Assembly (NCBI GenBank): GCA_028284125.1
Contig: JANQSI010000004.1
Span: forward strand, 124,001-188,000
From: Cyclobacteriaceae bacterium
GTDB taxonomy: Bacteria; Bacteroidota; Bacteroidia; Cytophagales; Cyclobacteriaceae
Reading direction: 5' to 3'
DNA: 64,000 bases
Shown here one piece after another: positions 8,656 to 16,697 of this stretch (the first letter of the stretch is position 1; each line of letters opens with the position of its first letter). The position numbers and the translations under genes are program-made. Below the pieces are notes generated by a model, which did not search any database, had not been told where the DNA came from, and saw nothing but the letters and a program-made list of their open reading frames with translations.

Positions 8656-9507
8656 ATGGACGAAGTAATAAAATCAATAGAGGAACATATAGGGTTGATC
8701 ATTTATGTAATACTTGGATTCTCGATACTCCTGGCATCAGTGGAGTTTATATATGAGCTCTATAAAAAGAAAATTAACAGATGGCGACTGGGCGAAATGT
8801 GGGCGAGTTTCTCAGTTTTTCTGGTCGCACAATTTCTGGAAAAAACCACAACACTCGTCTTTGTTGGTTCTTTCCTCTTTATTGGAGAATTGATACCATG
8901 GCAAATCCCTGTAAATACTTGGACCACTTTGTTGTGCTTGATCCTTGTGGATTTCATTTATTACTGGGAGCATGTCATTGAGCATAAAGTAAGGATCTTA
9001 TGGTCTTATCATAGCATTCATCATAGCTCGCCGATTTATAATTACACCACGGCCATGAGGGTCTCATTCATAGATGGTTTGATTACCTGGGTCTTTTACT
9101 TGCCGCTTATTTTCATTGGCTTTCACCCTTACATCGTATTGCTGTGTTTCTTTCTTGTTCTCATGTATCAATTCTGGCTTCATACGGAATTGATTGGCAA
9201 ATTGGGATGGTTTGAGAAAGTGTTCATGACGCCTTCACAACATCGCGTTCATCACGGCTCTGATAAATTATATCTCGACAAAAATTTTGGTGCGCTGTTA
9301 TCTATCTGGGACCGAATGTTTGGGACCTTCCAAGAAGAGGAGCATAGACCGAACTATGGGTTGACTAAACCCATTAATACAATCAATCCTGTAAAGGTCC
9401 ATCTTAGTGAATATGTCAATATTTTCAAAGATCTGCGAAAATCTAAAAGCCTCAGTGAAGCCTGGAACTATTTAGTGAAGCATCCAGGCTGGACCCCAAA
9501 AAAATAG
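8656..9507 (+). CDS. Sterol desaturase / fatty acid hydroxylase family membrane di-iron enzyme
   Basis: Integral membrane oxygenase of 283 residues with the family's histidine clusters: HVIEH (106-110), HSIHH (119-123) and QHRVHH (195-200), plus a further His at 176. These bind a di-iron centre that hydroxylates or desaturates a lipid. Four or more hydrophobic segments surround them (about 13-33, 50-75, 85-103, 140-172). The substrate cannot be read from sequence. Its stop is 4 bases before the next gene, so the two are probably co-translated. The AraC/GyrI gene 88 bases upstream is a likely regulator. Confidence 0.9.
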   Translation: MDEVIKSIEEHIGLIIYVILGFSILLASVEFIYELYKKKINRWRLGEMWASFSVFLVAQFLEKTTTLVFVGSFLFIGELIPWQIPVNTWTTLLCLILVDFIYYWEHVIEHKVRILWSYHSIHHSSPIYNYTTAMRVSFIDGLITWVFYLPLIFIGFHPYIVLLCFFLVLMYQFWLHTELIGKLGWFEKVFMTPSQHRVHHGSDKLYLDKNFGALLSIWDRMFGTFQEEEHRPNYGLTKPINTINPVKVHLSEYVNIFKDLRKSKSLSEAWNYLVKHPGWTPKK

Positions 9508-9511
9508 ATGA

Positions 9512-10369
9512 TTGATAAAATTCAAATCTCTTCTGACTCAGTATAAAGTAAGATTTGGTTTCACGCTATTTCTTATTGTTGCCGAAGCACTGCTTGTTAT
9601 CTTGTTCCCTTTATTCATTGGAAAAGCCATTGATGGAGCACTGCAAAAAAGCCATTCCGAACTAGTAGCGTTAGGCGTACTTGGGGTTGTGGTACTTATT
9701 GTAGGTGTAGGTCGACGTGTTTTTGATTCACGTTTCTACGCGAGAATATATCAGGATGTTGGTGTCAAAGCCATTGCTAACCTAAATGGTGTCAAGACTT
9801 CTGTAAAATCAGCAAGATTGGGTATGATTGGTGAGTGGGTTGAATTTATGGAAAACTCATTTCCTGACCTTGTGAATGCCTTAATTGGTCTTGTAGGTGT
9901 GATTGTGATTATCGCCAAACTAAACCTGAATGTTTTCTATGGAAGTATTATTACTACAGGAGTCATATTTATTATCTATTGGATGAGTAGTGGAAAAACC
10001 ATTCAACTAAACCGATTGTCGAACAATGAATTGGAAAAACAAGTGGAAGTGCTAGCTAAAAATGACAATCAGGAACTGAACTTTCACCTTCGGAAAATGA
10101 TGAAATGGAATGTTAAGTTGTCCGATTTGGAATCTCTGAATTTCTCTCTTTCCTGGATCGTCTTAATGTCCCTCTTGGTCGCAACAATCGCTGTTTCTCT
10201 AAGCCATGGGATTGTCAAATACGGTGTGCTATTTTCCCTAATCATGTATGTCTTTCAATACATTGAGCACATTGTCAACTTACCTTTCTTTTATCAGAAT
10301 TGGTTGAGATTAGTAGAAATTGGAAACAGAATAGACCAAGAGGTTGAGGAGAAAATGTTGAATAGATAA
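9512..10369 (+). CDS. ABC transporter six-transmembrane domain protein without ATPase domain
   Basis: Membrane protein of 285 residues. Hydrophobic segments near 13-33, 52-72, 130-150, 155-172, 220-245 and 250-272 match the stand-alone six-TM ABC membrane family. There is no Walker A, signature or Walker B, and no ATPase gene nearby. The start is TTG at 9512: the in-frame codon just upstream is TGA. An ATG at 9508 reads a different frame that stops after 12 codons (ATG ATT GAT AAA ATT ...), so a frameshift relative to an ancestral ATG start is possible. Possibly translationally coupled to the hydroxylase gene. Confidence 0.75.
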   Translation: MIKFKSLLTQYKVRFGFTLFLIVAEALLVILFPLFIGKAIDGALQKSHSELVALGVLGVVVLIVGVGRRVFDSRFYARIYQDVGVKAIANLNGVKTSVKSARLGMIGEWVEFMENSFPDLVNALIGLVGVIVIIAKLNLNVFYGSIITTGVIFIIYWMSSGKTIQLNRLSNNELEKQVEVLAKNDNQELNFHLRKMMKWNVKLSDLESLNFSLSWIVLMSLLVATIAVSLSHGIVKYGVLFSLIMYVFQYIEHIVNLPFFYQNWLRLVEIGNRIDQEVEEKMLNR

Positions 10370-10584
10370 GGATGATTGGAAATGGAGAATCATATTGCTT
10401 GTAGGTCTAATTACACAAATTCTTCCAACTCCACGCAAAGCGATTATGTACTTCTGAATTAATTAATTCATCAGACAAAACACTTTTTTTTGTTGACCTT
10501 TCACAGAGTTAGTCGTTTGCACTAGCTACCATATTGTGACTAAAAAAGCATTTCAGTTTTTTTCTAACGAAAATCAATACCAAA

Positions 10585-11505
10585 ATGGAAAAGTTAGTCA
10601 TGTTCGTTGCGATAATCGGATCAGTTTTTCAAAGCCAAAAGGTTTTGTCCCAGCATCCACAATTCAAGGTACTAGGAGATTCAATCAAAGTATACAATGC
10701 TTTCACATTCTCTCCAGATGGGAGAAAAATGTTCACCTCCGAACCGCATCGCATAAAAAATCCTGACGGGGGTGGACTTTTGTTGCCAAGATGGGGCTCT
10801 AGAAATAGACCTTGGGTGACTTTATACCAATATGATTTGGACGATAACTCATTGCCTATAAATCGAAACAAGCTCCCTTTTGCAAATGATTCTTTGGATT
10901 CTTCTCCCCATATCAATTTTTCTGGAGATCGAATTTATTTCAACTCCCGTAGGCCGATTCCTGGATCTACGGAATTAGATGGAGTTATGCATGTATGGTA
11001 CAGTGAAAAAGATGCCTCGGGCAATTGGTCTGATCCAAAATATTTTGAAGAAATCAATCGTAAAAACTACTATAGCTCATATGCTCAAGAGTTGGGCGAT
11101 GGATCTGTTATGTTTCAGTCGAATATTCCGGGAAGTGTTGATGATGGTCAAGGAAAACCGTCTCAAGATTTATGGATGTCAATTCAAAAAGATGGCAGAT
11201 ATCAACCGCCAGTTAATGTTGAAAACCTCAACTCAACGATCCATGAAGATCAGCTTGTGATAAATAGAAATGGTGATTTAATAATCTTCACGAGGTATGA
11301 TGAAAAGGAGATGTATCTTTTTTACAGTACTAAGAAGATAGGAGAATGGACTGAGCCAGTAGAATTATTCATTACGGATCAGGGCGGCTTCAAAGAGCAA
11401 AGTCCAAGACTCACTATTGATGAAAGCAATTTTTGTTTTGCACATGGTTTACTCGTTATGTGTGCTCCGCTTGAGGAATTACTAAAGATGAACAGTAAAT
11501 ACTAG
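10585..11505 (+). CDS. Exported beta-propeller protein (TolB/PD40-like repeats)
   Basis: Secreted protein of 306 residues with a signal peptide (MEKLVMFVAIIGSVFQSQKVLSQ, likely cut after about residue 22). PD40/WD40-like blade motifs recur: FTFSPDGRKMFTSE, PHINFSGDRIYFNSRR, YAQELGDGSVMFQSN, QLVINRNGDLIIFTRY and SPRLTIDESNFCFA. This predicts a 5-6-bladed propeller. No catalytic residues can be assigned. It stands alone between the ABC gene and a minus-strand methyltransferase. Confidence 0.75.
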   Translation: MEKLVMFVAIIGSVFQSQKVLSQHPQFKVLGDSIKVYNAFTFSPDGRKMFTSEPHRIKNPDGGGLLLPRWGSRNRPWVTLYQYDLDDNSLPINRNKLPFANDSLDSSPHINFSGDRIYFNSRRPIPGSTELDGVMHVWYSEKDASGNWSDPKYFEEINRKNYYSSYAQELGDGSVMFQSNIPGSVDDGQGKPSQDLWMSIQKDGRYQPPVNVENLNSTIHEDQLVINRNGDLIIFTRYDEKEMYLFYSTKKIGEWTEPVELFITDQGGFKEQSPRLTIDESNFCFAHGLLVMCAPLEELLKMNSKY

Positions 11506-11549
11506 AAGTTTATTGGTTTTTAAGAAACTCAGAAAATAATTTATCGGGA

Positions 11550-12074
11550 TTATGTCTTGTATAAATGACTTGCATAGATGTTAGCTCTACCATAAATCGA
11601 TCTTCTTTCTCCAATTTTTTCAGCCTTGAAACCTTTGGTTTTAAACAGTTCAAGTAAAGAGATAAAGTTAATTGGGTAGGGCACCCATGTATTTGCGTTT
11701 GAGGTATCGTATTCTACAATAACAAACTGACCATCCTCTTTAAGTAGTCCGATAAGTTTGTCTAAAAGCAAGCTTTTCTCACCAACGTAATGGATTGAAT
11801 TGGCCATGAGGATTCCATCAAGTTTTGGCAGATCCAGTTCATCATTTTGAAAATCAGCTTGTATGAATTGAATTTCAACATTAGTTGTATTTTTCAGCTT
11901 CTGAGGTTTACTATCTATTGCATGAATTTTACTTCGGTCAGGTAGAAGATTGGCCAGCGCATAAGTGAATGTTCCTCTTCCGCAACCCAAATCAGTCCAT
12001 TCTTGCGGTTCACTCATTTTATTAAATGCTAATTGTATCATTTTTTGTGCGTCGGTAATCTCCACTATAGGCAA
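11550..12074 (-). CDS. Class I SAM-dependent methyltransferase
   Basis: Small cytoplasmic enzyme of about 174 residues that transfers methyl from S-adenosylmethionine. Motif I is WTDLGCGRGTF, followed by IHAIDSKPQKL (acidic residue after strand 2), FIQADFQN and LDGILMANSIHYV. The C-terminal half is shorter than usual but has the final strand hairpin (RRSIYGRANIYASHLYK). The only near start is TTG at 12074. The frame stays open 15 codons upstream to TGA with plausible coding sequence (DYEGILPNKK), but no ATG is in frame there, so the true start may be unconventional or the 5' end altered. Substrate unknown. Confidence 0.82.
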   Translation of the reverse strand: MPIVEITDAQKMIQLAFNKMSEPQEWTDLGCGRGTFTYALANLLPDRSKIHAIDSKPQKLKNTTNVEIQFIQADFQNDELDLPKLDGILMANSIHYVGEKSLLLDKLIGLLKEDGQFVIVEYDTSNANTWVPYPINFISLLELFKTKGFKAEKIGERRSIYGRANIYASHLYKT

Positions 12075-12170
12075 TTTTTTATTTGGTAATATACCCTCAT
12101 AGTCAAGGTCGCGAAATCATGCAGCGAAATGAAGGGTTTTCAGCGATATAAGCCATAGTTACGGATTTGC

Positions 12171-12440
12171 TTAAGCTTTCTTTTTTCTTCTTCTTCTATT
12201 TGCCATCTCACGCATGGTTAATTCAATAGCTCCGTACTTTACAGCAAGTTTTCGCATAGATACAGGTATATCGAAATGCTCTAATTCAGTTTCTGGGAAT
12301 TGAATCCATTTCTTATCAATTCCAATCTTATTGGCCATATCCAAAAGTTCTTGGGTCGTATCGGCCATCATATGAGACATCTTCATTCTCCCCAATCGTC
12401 CAAGAGAGGATTTATACATATCGTCCACGTATACACTCAT
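12171..12440 (-). CDS. DUF4031 domain protein
   Basis: Small cytoplasmic protein of 89 residues, starting MSVYVDDMYKSSLGRLGRMK; the frame has an upstream ATG at 12473 but this start fits the family. DUF4031 hallmarks: an N-terminal VYVDD, MSHMMADTTQELLDMANKIG, KKWIQFPETELEHFDI and a VSMRKLAVKYGAIELT helix. The C-terminus is strongly basic (NRRRRKKKA), which could contact nucleic acid. Function of the family is not established. Confidence 0.85.
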   Translation of the reverse strand: MSVYVDDMYKSSLGRLGRMKMSHMMADTTQELLDMANKIGIDKKWIQFPETELEHFDIPVSMRKLAVKYGAIELTMREMANRRRRKKKA

Positions 12441-12620
12441 TGCATTTTTTACTCTTAATGATAAACAACCCAACTGCGTAATAATCTAACTAAACATCCT
12501 TTCTTTCGTGCACTCTTTCTTTCGCGCAACTTTTCCTTAGAGCTATTTTTTTAGCAGCTTTTTTCATTTTGTATTTACTATCCTCGCAACTAGTCTCTAT
12601 TTTCCCGCTTTTAAAATTAA

Positions 12621-14411
12621 ATGGCAGGGGGAAAAAGACATACATACGATTTGGGTGTAATTGGAAATTGCGCCTATACCGCACACATCCAAAGGAATAG
12701 CAATATCTCCTGGATGTGCTGGCCAAGGTTTGATAGCAGCTTTATTTTTGGAAATTTATTGGACAAAGAAAAGGGAGGGGAATTTTCTATACAGCCAGTC
12801 GACGAGATTAGTTCTACCAATCAGTATTACTTGGAGAACACCAATATTCTTTGTACTGAAATTTCTAGCAGTACAGGAAGCTACAGAATCACTGATTTTG
12901 CTCCCCGGTTTTATCAACAGGATAGATATTTCAGGCCATTAATGTTGTTTAGGAAAGTCGAACGGATTTCCGGGACTCCAAGAATTGTAGTCAAATGCAA
13001 TCCAAAAGGGAAATATGGAGAATTGCAGCCCGAAGCTAGTCTTGGGAGTAATCACATCAGGTTTCTTGGGTTGGAGTCTTCGGTTAGGCTCACGACTAAT
13101 GTATCATTGAACAACATCCTTGGTGAGCATAGCTTTGTCTTAAGTGAAACCAAATACATTGCACTGACCTGGGGTCCTCCTCTTGAAGCGGCAATTCAGG
13201 AAACGTGTGAATCTTTTTTGTCGAAAACAACGAGGTATTGGCAGGACTGGATTAAGTCAGCCAACGTGACAAGTTTTTATCAACGAGAAGCAATTCGATC
13301 TGCATTGATCTTGAAAATCCATCAATATGAAGATACCGGTGCTATTGTAGCTGCAACCACAACCAGTTTGCCGGAAAGCCCTGGAAGTGGACGAAATTGG
13401 GATTATCGCTTTTGTTGGATGCGTGATACCTACTACACACTGAATGCCTTCAACAACATCGGTCATTTTGAAGAATCAGAAAAATACTTTCACTACATCC
13501 TTAATACCACCATTGAGGAAGCAGACAGGTATCAACCGCTTTATGGAATCGATGGAGCGAAGGAATTGACAGAAATTGAATTGGATCTTGAAGGATATCT
13601 GAAAAACAATCCTGTAAGAATTGGCAATGATGCCTATACACATATTCAAAATGATGTGTATGGTCAGGTTTTGGTCTCTTTGTTGCCACTATTTAATGAC
13701 CAAAGGATCATTTTTGATGAACGCTTTGATGCACCAGATCTAATTTATAAGACACTGGCGATAATTGACCGAACGTTTGATGAGAAGGACGCTGGTTTGT
13801 GGGAATTCAGAAATCTTGCACAGCAGCACTGTTATACTTATCTGTTTCACTGGGCAGGAAGCAGTGCCGCGATTAAGATTGCCAAAATCTTAAAAAATGA
13901 TAAAATTGGTGAGCTTGCTGCCAGACTAAAGGAACGCTCTGCTGAAATGATTGAAAAATGTTTTGTGCCAGCCAAAAAAGGTTACGCTCAAGCGGTGGGA
14001 GTTGACCGAATGGATGCCAGTAACCTTCAGCTCATCCTGATGAATTATTTGCCGGGACATTCTAATCAAGCCAGCAATCACTTAAAAGTGATGGAAAAGG
14101 AATTGCATGCTGGAGACGGACTTTTTTATCGATATAAACATGCAGATGATTTTGGTAAACCTGAATCAACTTTTTTGATCTGCGCTTTTTGGTATGTTGA
14201 AGCCCTTGCGTGTGTGGGGCGGCTCGATGAAGCCATTAGCCATTTCGAAAAGCTTGTTGGCTATAGTAATCATGTGGGATTATTGAGTGAAGATATTAAT
14301 GCTTCTGATGGGAGCATGTGGGGTAATTTTCCTCAGGCATATAGTCATGTTGGCTTACTGAATGCTGCCAGTAGAATAGCAAGAAAACTGGACCAGCCTG
14401 ATTTCTATTGA
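12621..14411 (+). CDS. Glycoside hydrolase family 15 protein (glucoamylase/trehalase-like)
   Basis: Inverting alpha-glucosidase-type enzyme of 596 residues with no signal peptide, so cytoplasmic. An N-terminal beta-sandwich (YDLGVIGNCAYTAHIQRNSNISWMCWPRFDSSFIFGNLLD) precedes the (alpha/alpha)6 barrel. GH15 motifs: GRNWDYRFCWMRDTYYTLNA, DAGLWEFRN (likely catalytic acid) and GLLSEDINASDGSMWGNFPQ (likely catalytic base). Several bacterial GH15 proteins of this layout hydrolyse trehalose. It ends 7 bases inside the end of the convergent OtsA-OtsB gene, which makes trehalose, so trehalase activity is a reasonable inference; glucan hydrolysis is the alternative. Confidence 0.9.
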   Translation: MAGGKRHTYDLGVIGNCAYTAHIQRNSNISWMCWPRFDSSFIFGNLLDKEKGGEFSIQPVDEISSTNQYYLENTNILCTEISSSTGSYRITDFAPRFYQQDRYFRPLMLFRKVERISGTPRIVVKCNPKGKYGELQPEASLGSNHIRFLGLESSVRLTTNVSLNNILGEHSFVLSETKYIALTWGPPLEAAIQETCESFLSKTTRYWQDWIKSANVTSFYQREAIRSALILKIHQYEDTGAIVAATTTSLPESPGSGRNWDYRFCWMRDTYYTLNAFNNIGHFEESEKYFHYILNTTIEEADRYQPLYGIDGAKELTEIELDLEGYLKNNPVRIGNDAYTHIQNDVYGQVLVSLLPLFNDQRIIFDERFDAPDLIYKTLAIIDRTFDEKDAGLWEFRNLAQQHCYTYLFHWAGSSAAIKIAKILKNDKIGELAARLKERSAEMIEKCFVPAKKGYAQAVGVDRMDASNLQLILMNYLPGHSNQASNHLKVMEKELHAGDGLFYRYKHADDFGKPESTFLICAFWYVEALACVGRLDEAISHFEKLVGYSNHVGLLSEDINASDGSMWGNFPQAYSHVGLLNAASRIARKLDQPDFY

Positions 14412-16579
14412 TTGATCATTTCAAAGAGTAACTGACGTACATCTTTGTAGTCATGAACCCTGTATTTTGCGGCAGAGGATGAAGATCCCACTTTAACTGT
14501 AAACGCATCTTTAGGCATGGCTTTAAAGGTGTCTTCATCTGTCCAGTCATCGCCAACGGCGAATTGAAAATCATAATCTCTGTTTTTCAGCCATGAGGCA
14601 GCGGCTATTCCCTTATTCACATTCGAATTCTTAATTTCAATCACCATGTCACCTTCCTGGACTTGTAAATCCCGTTCTGAGGACAGATATTTAAGATGGC
14701 TGGTCAATTCCCGAGATCGAAGTTCGCCCAATCCTGTTTCAACTTTTCGATAGTGCCACACAAGTGAGAAATCCTTTCGTTCAATAAATGAACCAGGAGT
14801 TCTGTCTACATATACTTCCAGTACTTTGAAAAACTCATCCTGCCAGCTATTATCAAGATCAATGAATCGAATCCAATCATTCTTTCTTTTCTTGTGCCAT
14901 ACCCCATGTTCCACAATAAAATCGAGATTGAATTTTGACAACCACGCGTCAAGTGTTGCTTTCCCTCTGCCACTGATGATAACAACCTGGTTGCGTTCGT
15001 CTGTGGTCAGCTGCAGCAATAAATCTTCCAACTCTTTATCAGGCTTTGAGTCATCCGGATTTGTATTGAAGCCAGTAAGTGTGCCGTCATAATCCAGAAA
15101 AAGGATCCGTTTGGTTGATTCTTTGTATTGAGAAAGTAGCTCCTCTTTAATAGAAGATATGGGTTTGGTTTTCAAATTTTCTTGTTCTGTTTTCACATAT
15201 TTCAATCGTTGCATGAACAAACTTACCCAAGCATGGATGTTGTATCTTTTAAGTGACTGCTGCATGATATCCATTCGTGCAATCTGTTCGTTCTCGGGCA
15301 TCATTAATGCTTCTTTCAAAGCACCTACTATTTGATCAATGTCATTCGGATTAATCAGGATAGCATCCGACAACTCTTTAGCAGAACCGGCCATTTCACT
15401 TAAGATCAAAACGCCTTTTCTGTCAAGTTTGCTAGCGATAAATTCTTTGCAAACAAGGTTCATTCCATCTCTTAAAGGAGTGACAAGCGCAACATGTGAC
15501 ATGCGGTAAAAGGCGCTGAGTGCACTAAGGGGTAAACTTCTGTAGAAGTAGTGAATAGGTGTCCAGTCGATTCTGCCAAACTTTCCATTGATTCTTCCTA
15601 CAAGCAGTTCGATTTCTTCTTTAAGACTGGCATACTTGGGAACTTGATCACGAGATGGCACAACTAGAATAAGAAATGATACTTTCTCTCTGTATTGCCC
15701 ATTCTTAGCAAGAAGCTGCTCGAATGCTCTTAGTCTTTCCGGTATTCCTTTTGAATAGTCCAGCCGGTCAATGGAGAGAATCAGTTTGACATCTCCTAAA
15801 GAGGTCCGATATCTTACCTCTCTAGCCAAAGTATCAGGATCTTGTGCCGCCGTTGCGTAGCGATCATAATCAATTCCCATGGGAAGCGCATCGGCCATTA
15901 CCAATCGGTTGCCCACATTCATTTGGCCATTGGTGTTTCCAATACTAGCAAGACGATTAACAGATGACAGGAAATGACGCATGTCGTCATACGTATGAAA
16001 CCCAATGAAATCTGCACCAAGCATCCCAGTCAGAAGTTCTCTTCTCCAAGGCAATAGTCTGAACGATTCATAAGAAGGAAATGGGATATGAAGAAAAAAA
16101 CCGATGCTACTTGTAGGGTGACTTTCTCTGATTAATTCGGGAAGTAGCAAAAGCTGATAGTCATGAATCCAAATGGTATCGCCTTCTTCGATGATTGTTT
16201 GAAGCTCCTTCGAAAATTTCCGGTTTACCTTTTTATAGGCGTTCCAGAACGTTTCATTGTAAATGGCGTGTTGATTGAAATAGTGAAAGTTTGGCCATAT
16301 GGTTTCATTACAAAATCCTTCATAATAGTCTTCAATTTCATTTTTTGTAAGAAAAACTGGTTTCATATTGGCAGCCTTAAGTGCTTCCGTGACCTCCTGC
16401 CGTTCTTCTGCTTTGTTCACAGCCAATCCTGGCCAACCAAGCCAAACATTGTTTCCTTCCTTGTAAATGGAGCCCAGGCCTGTTGCAAGTCCGCCTTCAC
16501 TGGTCGTGGACCTGAGTCCATCATCATTGCGGTCGATTTTAACTGGGAGACGGTTGGATATGATAATGGTCTTAGGCAT
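14405..16579 (-). CDS. otsAB: Bifunctional trehalose-6-phosphate synthase/phosphatase
   Basis: Cytoplasmic fusion of 724 residues making trehalose from UDP-glucose and glucose-6-phosphate. The GT20 synthase part (about 1-465) shows SEGGLATGLG, WIHDYQLLLLPELIR, GFFLHIPFPSYESFR, LSIDRLDYSKGIPERLRAFE and PLRDGMNLVCKEFIAS. The HAD phosphatase part (about 490-724) shows the nucleophile motif FLDYDGTLTGF, VIISGRG and VGDDWTDEDTFKAM. Both parts look complete. Such fusions are common in Bacteroidota and channel the intermediate. It is convergent with the GH15 gene, with 7 bases of overlap. Symbol describes the two activities. Confidence 0.95.
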   Translation of the reverse strand: MPKTIIISNRLPVKIDRNDDGLRSTTSEGGLATGLGSIYKEGNNVWLGWPGLAVNKAEERQEVTEALKAANMKPVFLTKNEIEDYYEGFCNETIWPNFHYFNQHAIYNETFWNAYKKVNRKFSKELQTIIEEGDTIWIHDYQLLLLPELIRESHPTSSIGFFLHIPFPSYESFRLLPWRRELLTGMLGADFIGFHTYDDMRHFLSSVNRLASIGNTNGQMNVGNRLVMADALPMGIDYDRYATAAQDPDTLAREVRYRTSLGDVKLILSIDRLDYSKGIPERLRAFEQLLAKNGQYREKVSFLILVVPSRDQVPKYASLKEEIELLVGRINGKFGRIDWTPIHYFYRSLPLSALSAFYRMSHVALVTPLRDGMNLVCKEFIASKLDRKGVLILSEMAGSAKELSDAILINPNDIDQIVGALKEALMMPENEQIARMDIMQQSLKRYNIHAWVSLFMQRLKYVKTEQENLKTKPISSIKEELLSQYKESTKRILFLDYDGTLTGFNTNPDDSKPDKELEDLLLQLTTDERNQVVIISGRGKATLDAWLSKFNLDFIVEHGVWHKKRKNDWIRFIDLDNSWQDEFFKVLEVYVDRTPGSFIERKDFSLVWHYRKVETGLGELRSRELTSHLKYLSSERDLQVQEGDMVIEIKNSNVNKGIAAASWLKNRDYDFQFAVGDDWTDEDTFKAMPKDAFTVKVGSSSSAAKYRVHDYKDVRQLLFEMINQ

Positions 16580-16697
16580 AGGAAGGTAAGATAAAGTACA
16601 CCGTCAACAAACGAAATTATTGGCATAGGGAACAGCACTTCACCTAAGTCATGGCAGGAAAATATGAAATAAAATAGCTATCTCACCAATTCATTTT

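Noticed and set aside
12490..12726. Minus-strand ORF of 78 codons with a basic C-terminus (KKAAKKIALRKSCAK)
   Set aside because: Its first half overlaps the start of the GH15 gene in antisense and shows no family. A 25-codon ATG piece at the end could exist but cannot be supported.
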